64,000 nucleotides of DNA from Bradyrhizobium genosp. SA-3 (GCF_004212635.1 NZ_PSRT01000005.1:45758-109757), one strand, 5' to 3'; shown: positions 34,701-43,754, numbered from the stretch's first letter. Made by a program: numbers and translations. The notes: generated from the letters alone by a model not told the origin.

Positions 34701-37493
34701 CGCTCCCTTGTAGAATTGCGCGGTCGACGCATCCGCTCCGATACGCATGGGATTGCCGCGCGCCGTGATAGTTGCTGACAGCGCCTGCGTGTTGACGAGG
34801 GTTCCGTTGACATAGGTCTTGACTTGCGCACCATCGAAGGTGATGGCGAGATGGGACCACTGGTTGAATGGCAAAGTGGCTCCTGAAGCAGCGACGCGCG
34901 CGCCACTGGATGTCCCAATATAGAAATCGGTCTGATTGCCGCCGCGCAGTTCCAGTCCATACTGGTAGTAGGGCGACGACATAGTCGTATTCCAGAACTT
35001 TCCGATAACGACGGAATCGCCGCTCGCGAGCGGCTGGGGATTAATCCACATCGACAGTGTAAGGGCGCTACCGGAGATGTTGGTCGAGGCAGAGTTTGGA
35101 ATAGAAATGTAGTCATTCACTCCGTCAAAGCTCGCGGCCTGGCCATGCTTGCCGGCCACCCAGGCAACGCCGTTGTTGAGTGTCGCTAGGTTTGACTGCC
35201 CTGAGGAATCGCCCGCAGTCGTTCCGGATCCTTCATCGAAGGAATAGGCAGCAACCAGACCCGGTGTTTGAGTGTTTGACACCGTGATGCTGACGGGCAG
35301 CGAATCGCCGGTGTTTCCGGAGGTATCCCGTGCGCGCGCCGTGATCGTGTGGACGCCATTCGCGACCGTCGTCGTGTCCCAGCTGACGCTGTAGGGTGAT
35401 GTAAGGTCTTCGCCCCCGCCGACCGCGATATTGTCCACCAGGAAGGTCACGCCCGCGACCCCGGCATTGTCGGACGCATTGGCACTGATCGTGATCGTAC
35501 CTGAAACGGTCGTTGATCCTGTCGGCCCTGTGATTGTGGCCGTGGGTAATGTCGTGTCAGGCGTCAGCGTCGTGGCGCTGGCCGGCGCGGATTGTCCAGA
35601 GAGGTTCGCCGCCGCGTCCCTCGCCTGCACGGTATAAGTGTAGGATGTGCCCGGCGACAGGCCGGTATCGCTGAACGTGGTCGTCGTCGGGGTGCCGACT
35701 TGCGCACCATTGCGGAAGACCTGATAGCCGGTGACCGCAACGTTGTCGGTCGAGGCGTTCCACGAAAGATTGATCTGCGTTGTCGAAGCGGCGGTCGCCA
35801 CCAGGCCCGTAGGAGTCGATGGCGGTGTGGTGTCCTGGGTGGCAGTCGTCGTGAAGGTGGCGTTTGAGCCGATCCTTTCGTTCCCCGCGGCGTCGATCGA
35901 ACGGACGCGGTAATTGTAAGTAGTGCTGGGAGCAAGGCCGGTTAGCGCAACGCTGTGTGCCGTCACCAGGGTCGCATCAAGCGTCGTCGACGATCCGTAA
36001 CTGGTCGTCAGCCCATACTCGACCCGCGAAGTCGCCGCCTCATTGGTCGTCCACGTGACTCGTGCGGTGCTGCCGGTAATGTTCGTTGCTGTCTGCCCGG
36101 AGATCGTCGGTGCGGTTGTGTCGAGCACGATGGTATCTGTCACCGCCGCAGACCAGTTGCCCGCGGCGTCCATGAACTGGACATAGACCGTCTTGGTGCC
36201 CGTTGCATTCGACAACGTCCAGGCCTTGGTCGGGGCGAAGGCTTCCGCCGTCGAATACGAACTCCCGCTATTGGAGAAGCGCATCTGCTTGACGGAAGTG
36301 ACTGCATCGGTCGCAGTGAGCGTAAGCGTGACCGAGGTGCTATTGGTCGCCGCGGCACCGCCGTTGATCGTCACCGTACCGGTCGGCGCTTGATTGTCGA
36401 CCGTGATGTTGACCGGCGTCGAAGTGGTTATGTTATTGGCAGCATCGCGTGCCTGCGCGGTCAGCGCATGGGAGCCGTTCGATGCCGTGGTCGTGGTCCA
36501 CGAGACACCGTACGGCGAGGTGGTATCCTCCGTACCGATCAGAGTGTTGCCGTCCAGCAGGAACTTGACGCCGATAACGCCAACATTGTCCGACGCGCTC
36601 GCTGCAAGACTCACCGTTCCGGATACGATCGGGGCCGGAGGCGTGAGGGACACGGTCGGAGGCGTCGTGTCCGCCGTTCCGGCAAGAGGCGTTGCCATGT
36701 CGGTCTGGATCTGCGCCTGAGTGAGCGCATGGTCGGCGATGCGCACGTCATCGATGCGGCCGGGGAATTCGTAGCCGGTGCTGCCGGCCCGCCGGCCGAT
36801 GTCCACATTGGCTGTCGAATTCTGCTGGGAATTCGTGACGGTGCCGACCAGCTGACCATTGTCGAGCGTGCCATTGAGGTACACGTCCATGGTCTGATTC
36901 GCAGCGTTGTAGACGCCGGCGATGTGGTACCACGTGTTGAGTTGCAGCGGCGTCGCGCCATAGCGGAACATCGGCTGGCCGGCACTGTTGGTGAGCTTGA
37001 ATCCGATGGTGCGGGGACCGGTATCGGCGGTGATATCGAGCTGATATCCGGACTCGCCCGAGGTGCGCTTGGACACGACCGCAGCATCATCGGTGGGGAA
37101 CGCACTAACGTAAACCCATGCACCGACGCTCATGCTGCCCGTGAATTGCAGCGCAGTTGGATTGCCGAGATTGACGAAGTCATTCACGCCATCGAGTGCA
37201 ACCGCATTGCCATATCGTCCGGTTGTGAAGGTCGGACCGTTCGTGAGCGTGCCGACGATGCCGTGACCCGATGCATCCGCCGTCGTTGTGCCCGAGGCCT
37301 CGTTGAAGGCGTAGCCGGCCGTGATGCCGAGCGGGTCTGCGGCCAGCAGCAGGCGCGGTTCGAGCGTCTCGAAGATTAGCGGCGAATGGCTAGCATCGCG
37401 TTTGCCATCGACGATCGTCTTGCGATCGCTCCTCGCGCTGCCGTGAACAATCCGTCGCGCCAGATGGCCGAAAAAGCCCCAGGAACCCGACAT
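31800..37493 (-). CDS. giant LEPR-XLL surface protein with LamG, Ig/FN3, sugar-dehydrogenase and PKD domains
   Basis: A 1,897-residue multidomain exoprotein. Numbered from the ATG at 37493 (GGAG site 7 nt upstream), the N-terminus carries the LEPR-XLL motif FETLEPRLLLAADP at about 41-54 with no classical signal peptide. Then follow a LamG/concanavalin-like domain (55-275), Ig-like domains (280-460), two fibronectin III domains (465-645), an Ig-like domain (650-740), a second LamG (745-955) and a further Ig-like domain (965-1050). A soluble glucose/sorbosone dehydrogenase-type beta-propeller covers about 1057-1412 (LPTAIKFLPDGRMLVVE, GIYDIALDPNF, NAEHHGGAINFSNDGKILL, GLRNPFRAYYD). A PKD domain (1418-1500), another Ig/PKD-like domain and a C-terminal domain of repeats (1690-1897) complete it. 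It is probably a surface carbohydrate-binding enzyme-adhesin exported by the neighbouring system. Confidence 0.9.
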   Translation of the reverse strand: MSGSWGFFGHLARRIVHGSARSDRKTIVDGKRDASHSPLIFETLEPRLLLAADPLGITAGYAFNEASGTTTADASGHGIVGTLTNGPTFTTGRYGNAVALDGVNDFVNLGNPTALQFTGSMSVGAWVYVSAFPTDDAAVVSKRTSGESGYQLDITADTGPRTIGFKLTNSAGQPMFRYGATPLQLNTWYHIAGVYNAANQTMDVYLNGTLDNGQLVGTVTNSQQNSTANVDIGRRAGSTGYEFPGRIDDVRIADHALTQAQIQTDMATPLAGTADTTPPTVSLTPPAPIVSGTVSLAASASDNVGVIGVKFLLDGNTLIGTEDTTSPYGVSWTTTTASNGSHALTAQARDAANNITTSTPVNITVDNQAPTGTVTINGGAAATNSTSVTLTLTATDAVTSVKQMRFSNSGSSYSTAEAFAPTKAWTLSNATGTKTVYVQFMDAAGNWSAAVTDTIVLDTTAPTISGQTATNITGSTARVTWTTNEAATSRVEYGLTTSYGSSTTLDATLVTAHSVALTGLAPSTTYNYRVRSIDAAGNERIGSNATFTTTATQDTTPPSTPTGLVATAASTTQINLSWNASTDNVAVTGYQVFRNGAQVGTPTTTTFSDTGLSPGTSYTYTVQARDAAANLSGQSAPASATTLTPDTTLPTATITGPTGSTTVSGTITISANASDNAGVAGVTFLVDNIAVGGGEDLTSPYSVSWDTTTVANGVHTITARARDTSGNTGDSLPVSITVSNTQTPGLVAAYSFDEGSGTTAGDSSGQSNLATLNNGVAWVAGKHGQAASFDGVNDYISIPNSASTNISGSALTLSMWINPQPLASGDSVVIGKFWNTTMSSPYYQYGLELRGGNQTDFYIGTSSGARVAASGATLPFNQWSHLAITFDGAQVKTYVNGTLVNTQALSATITARGNPMRIGADASTAQFYKGALDDLRIYNRVLTSAQVQSDMTTPVGNPTAGSPQVLIDSPINGAQVSGIVNVTADATDDTGIANVQFYIDNVATGSPDTTDPYALAWDTRTASNGAHTITAMATDIDGHTTLSAPITVNVANSSFFQNEILATGFNLPTAIKFLPDGRMLVVELAGTIKILPPPYTTPDPTPFLQLTNIGSAGVQQGIYDIALDPNFSTNHYYYIFYTLGTPNVDRFSRFTANATLTGTVPGSEFVIYQDTEIANAEHHGGAINFSNDGKILLTTGEHFQAGEAQDLTKPRGKILRYNMDGTVPTDNPFYDGNGPNYDAVWALGLRNPFRAYYDAPTGRLIIGDVGGNVYSTAIEEIDIGAKGANYGWPDVEAPNGNPAYTAPAYYYPHNGRDAAVVAGFVYHGTQFPSSYQGSFFFADYTQNWIKRLTFDANGNVTGVFNFEPADGSVDGPYGDIVYLTEGPDGALYYVDLGYSDISGTFGVSKIRRIEFIQSDLPPVATASASPTKGPSPLTVNFSSNGSSDPEGKPLTYSWNFGDGVTSTAANPSHTYTVAGPYQARLTVSDGVNSTLSTPIAISVGNSPVVSLLAPTDGATFRAGDVITFSGTATDAEDGTLPASAYTWNIDFLHEGHVHPGTPITGVTSGTFTIPTSGHDFSGFTRYRITLTVTDSSGLQSSQSVTIFPDKVNLNFATAPSGLTLYLDGIAHATPFTYDTLIGFNHEIEARNTTVGTTTYNFASWSDGGTQDHIIVVPVGGATYTATYNAVTAPAPLAFVQANSATPQTNQTQVSVSYTNAQTTGNTNILVIGWNNTTSNITSVTDSAGNVYQLAVPTARGSGISQAIYYAANIKQSAAGANTVTVTFDTATQYVDIRALEYSGLALVNPFDVGTSTSGTTSSASTGTVTTSTAHELVFGAGTTTGGFTAAGSGFTTRVITTPDLDIAEDRFVTATGSYNATASLQGSAAWVMQVATFKALA

Positions 37494-37644
37494 CGTTGTC
37501 TCCGAATGCCACAACCCGAAATCGCGCTGGATAATTAATTGATATTTAATTCCAGTTAAATAGTACCATAATGCGGCGGCCTCGCTATATATTTATAAAA
37601 CCTTTTTGGGTAAATATAATGATATTTGAGTGAGGGGAAGGCGG
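37494..37644. promoter_or_regulatory. AT-rich promoter of the LEPR-XLL gene
   Basis: The 151-bp gap between the SecA-like stop and the giant gene includes AT-rich runs (TAATTAATTGATATTTAATT and TATATATTTATAAAACC). It probably gives the giant gene its own promoter within the minus-strand cluster. Confidence 0.45.
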
Positions 37645-39663
37645 TCATTCAGTCCCGGCGAAGCTGAGAATTCTGTTGACACGAAGATCTTCAGCGAGAG
37701 CGGCCCGTCTGGCTCGCACGTGAAGGCGCTCGGCCCCGTGTTGGCCATAGCTGCGTAATGCGCGTCCTAATGCTCCCTGAATTGGCTGTGTCCGTTTCGA
37801 TCGTTTGCCTAGCAACCGAAGAAGCTTCGGGTTCATAAAGCGTCTGAAAAGCTCATCATCGAGCGCGACGATCGTTTCGTAGCTACCGGGATCACCCTGG
37901 CGGCCGGCGCGCCCAAAGAGTTGGCGGTCGATGCGGCGGGACTCGTGATATTCGGTCAGGATGACATGCAAGCCGCCTCGGCTCCGGACCGCAGGATGTA
38001 ATTGTATATCGGTGCCGCGGCCGGCCATGTTGGTAGCGACGGTAATGCGGCCCGGTTGACCCGCGCCCGCAATGATCTCGGCCTCTGCGTGGTCCTGTCG
38101 CGCGTTAAGAACCACGGCTTCGAGTCCCGATCTGCCAAGCAACTGCGAAATTTGCTCAGAGGCTTCAACCGAGCGGGTCCCGACAAGCACGGCGCGACCT
38201 TTGCGAACGATGTCGTGAACTGAATCGACCACGGCGTCCCATTTGAGGTTGGCCGTCGGAAACAAGCGTGTGCCGGCATTCGTTCGTCGCAATGGCCGGT
38301 TTGTTGGGATGCGTACAACGCGGAGGCCATAGGTGCCGTACAGTTCTCCTGCCGGCTCAACCGCCGTCCCGGACATGCCGCAAAGATGCATGTAGCGGCG
38401 GAAGAAGCGCTGATAGGTTATTTGCGCAAGCGTCGTGCGCCGCTCCGTGATCGTGCAATGTTCCTTGGCTTCGATGAGCTGGTGAATGCCGCCTTCCCAT
38501 GAACGGTCCGGCATCACGCGTCCGGTATATTCGTCGACGATCTGCACCTTGCCATCGGCAACGATATACTGAACGTCGCGTCGGTAGAGGTGAAGGGCGG
38601 CAAGCGCATGCTGCGCGAGTTCTTCGCGCGCGCGTCGGATCGCCCATAGCCCTGGTAGTCCTGCAGCGAGCTGAGCGATCCGGCCCTCGCCGCGGGTAGT
38701 TAGCCGCACCGACTTCTCGTTTGCGCGCACATGAAAGTCGTCGCCGGGCACCAGGCGTCGAGCGAGATCTAGTGCGGTCTCGTGCAGACCCCCGGCGTTC
38801 TCGGGCCCTTCTTGCGTTCCGGAGAGGATCAATGGCACGCGGGCCTCATCGATCAGGACGCTGTCGGCCTCATCCACGATCGCGAAATGCAGACCGCGCA
38901 AGAGCGGTGATTGATGGTGGCTAGCAAGTCTGCTGTTGAATATTGTGTCGAGAGAAAGCCGAGAACGGGCACGGCGGGAGCCGAGCGCGAGCCGATCGCG
39001 GAGATAGTCGAACACGAGCTCCTTGTTGGTACAATAGGTGACGTCACTTGCGTAGGCTCTTTGCCGCTCGTGCCGCGGCTGTCCGTGCTCGACGAGCCCG
39101 ACCGTGAGATCGAGCGCATTGTAGATAGGCGCGAGCTGTTCGGCGTCGCGGCGCGCGAGATAATCGTTGACCGTGATGATATGAACCGGACGTCCCATGA
39201 GTGCGGCAGTGATCGCCGGCAGCAGCGCCGTCAAAGTCTTGCCTTCACCGGTTTCCATTTCGGCGACCGCGCCTCCCATCATGGCGGCGCCGCCGAGCAA
39301 TTGTACCGGAAAGAGACGCATCCCGACGTGACGACGCGCCGCCTCGCGCGCAAGCGCAAACGAACGCGCCATTTGATGCGAGTAGGGGGGAGTTGACAGC
39401 AATGATGCGCGCAGCTCCTCCGCGGTTTCGCGCAAACGCCGGTTCGTCAGGGCAGCGAACTGCGGTTCCAGATCACCGACCAACCGGACAAAGCGGCCGA
39501 GGCGGTCACGCGCGAGGGCCGGCTGCAGGAAGGGCAAGACCCGGCCCCAAGCGTCGAGCAGGGCAGCATCGAGTGCAATCTCTCCGCGAGCGGCTTGCTC
39601 CGCGTAGGGTGCGTCCACCGCCACCGAGGCCAAATTGGCGAAGTTTCGTTTGCGCCTGAGCAT
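37645..39663 (-). CDS. accessory SecA-like preprotein translocase ATPase
   Basis: A 672-residue SecA homologue, shorter than housekeeping SecA (about 900 residues). The DEAD motor is intact: Walker A METGEGKT (136-143), NDYLARRDAEQ, CTNKELVFDYLRD, VDEADSVLIDEARVPLILSG, GMSGTA, VGTRSVEASEQISQLL, NMAGRGTDIQL and LFGRAGRQGDPG. The preprotein-crosslinking region is present (VQIVDEYTGRVMPDRSW). The C-terminal zinc-binding linker is missing and the helical scaffold is shortened. The ATG at 39663 follows the M50-HlyD stop by about 10 nt with a GAGGGA site. It probably powers export of a dedicated substrate, most likely the giant protein next door; the partner channel is unknown. Confidence 0.9.
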   Translation of the reverse strand: MLRRKRNFANLASVAVDAPYAEQAARGEIALDAALLDAWGRVLPFLQPALARDRLGRFVRLVGDLEPQFAALTNRRLRETAEELRASLLSTPPYSHQMARSFALAREAARRHVGMRLFPVQLLGGAAMMGGAVAEMETGEGKTLTALLPAITAALMGRPVHIITVNDYLARRDAEQLAPIYNALDLTVGLVEHGQPRHERQRAYASDVTYCTNKELVFDYLRDRLALGSRRARSRLSLDTIFNSRLASHHQSPLLRGLHFAIVDEADSVLIDEARVPLILSGTQEGPENAGGLHETALDLARRLVPGDDFHVRANEKSVRLTTRGEGRIAQLAAGLPGLWAIRRAREELAQHALAALHLYRRDVQYIVADGKVQIVDEYTGRVMPDRSWEGGIHQLIEAKEHCTITERRTTLAQITYQRFFRRYMHLCGMSGTAVEPAGELYGTYGLRVVRIPTNRPLRRTNAGTRLFPTANLKWDAVVDSVHDIVRKGRAVLVGTRSVEASEQISQLLGRSGLEAVVLNARQDHAEAEIIAGAGQPGRITVATNMAGRGTDIQLHPAVRSRGGLHVILTEYHESRRIDRQLFGRAGRQGDPGSYETIVALDDELFRRFMNPKLLRLLGKRSKRTQPIQGALGRALRSYGQHGAERLHVRARRAALAEDLRVNRILSFAGTE

Positions 39664-39673
39664 ACGGATTCCC

Positions 39674-41827
39674 TCAGACCTGCAGCTGAGACAGCAGTAA
39701 TTGTCGTAGACGGCGCCAGATCTGCTGGCCCGGCGGCTCCCAATTGAAGTTGAAGCGGATGTAGGCGCGACCGCCGAACGCGGTGGCTGCCGGTGCATTT
39801 TCGGGCAGCACAAGATCAATTTGGAAGACGCGTTGCAGCGTCTTTACGCCTTCGGGATCGCCAGGATCGACGGTGAAGGCGCCGCCGCCGGCGCCCCCCA
39901 AAGCCCTGCTGGGGAGGACGTCACGGCCTGACGGTATTTCGCGAAGGGACTCAACGGGCAATGTCTCATCAGGGCGCTCTGCGAGTTTAACTTCGGCGCT
40001 CTGCAGCCGATGGCGAACGAGGTCGATGTCGTCCTGACGGATTGTTGCGCGCACGGTGCGTGAACCGGGAGTAAGTACGTAGCCGATTTGTTGCCCTTCG
40101 CGCAGGAAGCGTCCAGGCAAATCCTGTGGTTTCATAACGGCAAAGGTGCCATCGCTGCGGCTGTGCACGATGAGGCGCGCGGCGCGATCGGTCGCGGTCG
40201 CGAGCTCGGCGCGCGCCTGCCCCAATTCCGTCGTGGTAATCTCCGCGCTCGCGCGGTCGGTAAAGCGCTCGGTGGCAAGCCTTGTCTCGAGTTCGGCGAC
40301 GCGTGCGTGGAGAATTGAGAGTTCGGCCTGGAGTGTTGATTCCTCGCTTTCGACCAGCGCTTCTCCGGCTGTGACGTTCATGCCCGGATGGACCAGAAGC
40401 GCGCGCGCGAAGCCGTCGGTTCTCGCGCGCACGATTGCATTCTCCGGCAACCAGACGACGCCTTCCGTCGTGGTGTAAGAAGGGACCGGAATTAGGAAAA
40501 GTATCAACCCGGTGGCCAGGATCATGCCGAAGGTCGCCGTCACGACGCGGGCGCGATTGCGGTGAAGGCTCGGGCTCGCGAGCACGAACCACAGTGCCTT
40601 GCCGATCGGCAGCGCAACACCTGTCAGCAGGCTCCAGGCCGCGATCGAGACGCCGAGGGCGAGATACTGCGAGGCGACGAACACGGCGATCGCGAGCATC
40701 ACGACCTGGCGGTAAAGGAAAGCAGTCGGTGCGTAAAGAACGAACCAGATTCGTTCGCCAGTCGTGGCCACGAAATCCTTCGATCCATCAGCGCGAAACG
40801 CGTAGCGATTGACAAGGTAGCTCCAGTACCGGGTAGCACGCTGCGCCAGGTTCGGGATTTCCAGCAGATCCGCGAGAATGTAGTAGCCGTCATACCGCAG
40901 GAGTGGATTGCCGTTGTATACCAGGGTCGAGACACCGGCGACGGCCAGTGCGTCGAACGCGAGCGCGCGGACAAGTCCAGCCTCCACGGTAAGCCATACG
41001 TAAAGCGCGAGCGCAGCGAAGAACACTTCGACGATCATTCCGGCCGCGCCGACAAGGGCGCGCCTCCACTTGCTGCGGAATGCCGAAGCGGCAGAGGCGT
41101 CGACATAGGGCAACGGGGCGAACACCAGGATCATGACTCCGAATTCGGGTACTGCTCCCCCGAACGCCGTGACCGCAAATCCGTGTCCAAATTCATGCAA
41201 CGTCTTGAGCAGGAGATACACCAGCGCGAGCGACAGCAGGTTGTCGGTGGCCAGGATTCGGTCGGAGGCGTCGGCCGTTAGTTCCTGCCAGTGTTGTGCC
41301 GCGAATAGAGGCGCCGGCAACACCACCAGTAGCCACAGCACGGCACCCGGCAACCCGAATAACCATTCTGCAAGCGGCCGGGTACGCTCGAAAAACCTGA
41401 CCGGATGCCAGAGCGGAATCCGCAGGGCCAGCGGGTAGAGCACGTTGCCGAGCCACCTGGATCGTTTGGCTTTCGCCGCACGTGCGGCCAGCGCGCTTGC
41501 ATCCGGGGTCACTTCGGTTTGTAACAGGTCGAAAGCGCTGAGTTCGGCCAACAATTGGATGGCGTCGCTCTGGCTCGGCGCCTCCTCTGCAAGAGCGGAT
41601 CCGACCTCATGCCAGATCTGGTCAACCGTTCGCACGCCGTCCATCGCGGCCACGATCATGTAGCCGGCGGGCGACAAGCGGTGCATGCGGCCGGTCGCGT
41701 GATCCTGCACGACGTACCAAATGCAGCCCCGATACCGATGTCGGTAGACCGAGGTGTGGTCGCGAAGCTTCGGCCGGCGTTGCGCGATGCGATACCAGGA
41801 CGAGCTTAGAAACGGGGCTGCGGTCAT
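39674..41827 (-). CDS. PqqD-like / M50 site-2 protease / HlyD fusion protein
   Basis: A 717-residue membrane protein combining three modules. Residues about 20-105 look like a PqqD-type peptide-binding domain (CIWYVVQDHATGRMHRLSPAGYMIV). Residues about 140-445 form a polytopic membrane domain with the zinc motif HEFGH at 211-215 and the second metal site NPLLRYDGYY at about 307-316, as in M50 proteases. Residues about 455-717 form a HlyD-like adaptor (PENAIVRARTDGFARAL, VHPGMNVTAGEALVES, coiled coil, VRATIRQDDIDLVRHRL). It starts 10 nt after the GAF-HlyD stop and ends 10 nt before the SecA-like start. A protease with a peptide-binding domain and an export adaptor in one chain suggests coupled processing and secretion. 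Confidence 0.85.
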   Translation of the reverse strand: MTAAPFLSSSWYRIAQRRPKLRDHTSVYRHRYRGCIWYVVQDHATGRMHRLSPAGYMIVAAMDGVRTVDQIWHEVGSALAEEAPSQSDAIQLLAELSAFDLLQTEVTPDASALAARAAKAKRSRWLGNVLYPLALRIPLWHPVRFFERTRPLAEWLFGLPGAVLWLLVVLPAPLFAAQHWQELTADASDRILATDNLLSLALVYLLLKTLHEFGHGFAVTAFGGAVPEFGVMILVFAPLPYVDASAASAFRSKWRRALVGAAGMIVEVFFAALALYVWLTVEAGLVRALAFDALAVAGVSTLVYNGNPLLRYDGYYILADLLEIPNLAQRATRYWSYLVNRYAFRADGSKDFVATTGERIWFVLYAPTAFLYRQVVMLAIAVFVASQYLALGVSIAAWSLLTGVALPIGKALWFVLASPSLHRNRARVVTATFGMILATGLILFLIPVPSYTTTEGVVWLPENAIVRARTDGFARALLVHPGMNVTAGEALVESEESTLQAELSILHARVAELETRLATERFTDRASAEITTTELGQARAELATATDRAARLIVHSRSDGTFAVMKPQDLPGRFLREGQQIGYVLTPGSRTVRATIRQDDIDLVRHRLQSAEVKLAERPDETLPVESLREIPSGRDVLPSRALGGAGGGAFTVDPGDPEGVKTLQRVFQIDLVLPENAPAATAFGGRAYIRFNFNWEPPGQQIWRRLRQLLLSQLQV

Positions 41828-41837
41828 ATCGCCCCTC

Positions 41838-43754
41838 TCACGGCAGATACTTCCACGCGGCAAGGCGCAACCAATCGATGACAGGATGCATCCAGATCCA
41901 CGCAATCGAACGTTGTCCGGAATTGATCTTTGCAACGCCTTCCATCCCGGGGCGCAATGCAAGGCCCGCTTCCGAGAGGCGGGCCTCGATCCGAAATGCA
42001 TTGCGTCCTTCCTCGGCGAGCGTAACCGGCGTGATCTTGCTCAAGGTCATCGGCACCGGTTCGCCGGGTCTGCCTGCGAGCGCCACGGTGCCGCTTTGCC
42101 CGACCGCCACGAAGCGAACGTCACGTTCGTCGACCTGAACGATCAAGCGATAGGAATTGAGTGGCGCCACCTCGAACAGCGTCTTTCCCTTCTCGACGGG
42201 AGAACCGAGCATCTGGCTCAGGTCGCCGGAGACGACGACACCGTCGAATGGAGCGAGGATCCGGGTGCGTGCGAGCTTCTCTTCGGCGAGTGCCAACTGG
42301 GCCTCCGCCTGCCGGATCTGCGGTTCCAGTACCACGAGACCGTTGCGATTGTGCTTGGCGAGCGCCTCGCGATCGCGCTGAAGCAGCTTGTCGAGTTCGG
42401 CTCGCCACTTCAACCGATCGAGAACGAGATCCCGGTCGTCAAGCTGGGCGAGAAGGTCGCCCCGCCGCACCGTGTCGCCAGCCCGTGCCGGGGCCGCTCG
42501 AACAAATCCGTCGAACGGAGCCACGGCTGCGCGCTGCACTTCGGCCTCAAGCACTGATTTGGCGGTGACGCGGTGCTCGCCTTTCGCAAAGACCAAGGTC
42601 AGCGCAAGCACCATGACACAGCCGACGCAGAGCTTGAGGGTCGGCCGCCGTGCGCCGAACAGTGCCGCGCATCCGTCGCCGATACCGTCAACCACACGTC
42701 CGCCCAAGAGCCGGTTCGCCCGCAGCTGCAACCCGATCTGAGGTCCCAGCAGTGCCGCGACCCCCTCTACCAGCTTCAGCGTGTCGTCCGTAAAGGGCTC
42801 GGCGCGGTGACGTTCGAAGGTGAGAGCGCCGATCGGTTCTCCATGGGGGCCGACCAATATAGCTGACATCGTCGACGAGCCGGACGCCTTTGCTTCCTCC
42901 GCCAGCGCCCGATGGGCGATGGTCACGACACGTCCCATCCTCGGCAATGGCGGATAAGCGACGCACCCTCGCTGCTCGATCGCCTCTTCCATTGCGTTCT
43001 CGATCGCATTGACGAGGCGGCTCTCGCGTTTGAAGCTGGCCGAGAACGAAACCGCGCGCAGGCATATTGTGCCATTCCGACCGACAATACCCAGCGACGC
43101 GCGCTCGCACCGTAGGCGGGTTGCCAGCTCATTGACCACCGCGATGGCCATACCGCTCAGCCGCGGCTGCGCGTTCACTGTGACGAGGAGGTCCAGGCAC
43201 GATGCGGCTCGCGTTACGTCAGACGAGAGATCCTTAGTGTGCCTGGCCCAAGGCAATGCCTCGAGCCAGCCCGCGCCCCAGCGCAATTGCTCAGCGACGA
43301 CGGCCGGGGTGACCAGGGGCTTGGCGGCCGTCGTCGTCAATGCGATGGCCACAGCCGCAATCGGCTCGTTCGCAGTGCCGAGCGGCAGGGCGACTATCAG
43401 GGCCACAGGTTGCGCGGGCCTGGAATCAGGACCGACGCGACCGGGAGCAACGACCAAGCGGCGTTCCGCGTAGGCGGTTTCGGCCAGGCGCATGAGATCG
43501 CTGGCGTCCACATCCCGGGGCGGCCACGTTACCGATAGTAACGGCGCAGTTGAATCAACCCGCCGCATGAGCAACAGACCCGCTGACACGCCGGCAATAC
43601 GGCTGCATTGCAGCGCCAACCAGGCCGAAACAAATGTCGCTTCGTTTCCCGCGTTCAGCAATCCTTGCCAATGCGGCGACGTCGTCGCATCTGCGGGCAC
43701 CCTCCGCAATTGTGGGGCGGGGCCCCCGCCTGCTGTCAAGTCGGGCTCAGACAT
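41838..43754 (-). CDS. GAF domain-HlyD periplasmic adaptor fusion
   Basis: A protein of about 638 residues. The cytoplasmic N-terminal 350 residues include a GAF-like sensor domain (about 180-345; LDLLVTVNAQPRLSGMAIAVV, ASLGIVGRNGTICLRAVS, SAILVGPHGEPIGALTFERH). One transmembrane helix follows (about 380-400, LKLCVGCVMVLALTLVFA). The periplasmic adaptor part starts at about residue 410, with lipoyl halves VAPFDGFVRAAPARAGDTVRRGDLLAQLDDRD and ARTRILAPFDGVVVSGDL, and a barrel ending LALRPGMEGVAKI. ATG 43754 was preferred over a TTG at 43781; neither has a strong ribosome site. It is first gene of the minus-strand operon. Confidence 0.82.
   Translation of the reverse strand: MSEPDLTAGGGPAPQLRRVPADATTSPHWQGLLNAGNEATFVSAWLALQCSRIAGVSAGLLLMRRVDSTAPLLSVTWPPRDVDASDLMRLAETAYAERRLVVAPGRVGPDSRPAQPVALIVALPLGTANEPIAAVAIALTTTAAKPLVTPAVVAEQLRWGAGWLEALPWARHTKDLSSDVTRAASCLDLLVTVNAQPRLSGMAIAVVNELATRLRCERASLGIVGRNGTICLRAVSFSASFKRESRLVNAIENAMEEAIEQRGCVAYPPLPRMGRVVTIAHRALAEEAKASGSSTMSAILVGPHGEPIGALTFERHRAEPFTDDTLKLVEGVAALLGPQIGLQLRANRLLGGRVVDGIGDGCAALFGARRPTLKLCVGCVMVLALTLVFAKGEHRVTAKSVLEAEVQRAAVAPFDGFVRAAPARAGDTVRRGDLLAQLDDRDLVLDRLKWRAELDKLLQRDREALAKHNRNGLVVLEPQIRQAEAQLALAEEKLARTRILAPFDGVVVSGDLSQMLGSPVEKGKTLFEVAPLNSYRLIVQVDERDVRFVAVGQSGTVALAGRPGEPVPMTLSKITPVTLAEEGRNAFRIEARLSEAGLALRPGMEGVAKINSGQRSIAWIWMHPVIDWLRLAAWKYLP

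Noticed and set aside
35955..37379. Long plus-strand open frame (474 codons) opposite the giant LEPR-XLL gene
   Set aside because: It is Arg/Gly-rich, has no motif, and mirrors a well-supported multidomain protein on the other strand; a GC-rich antisense shadow.
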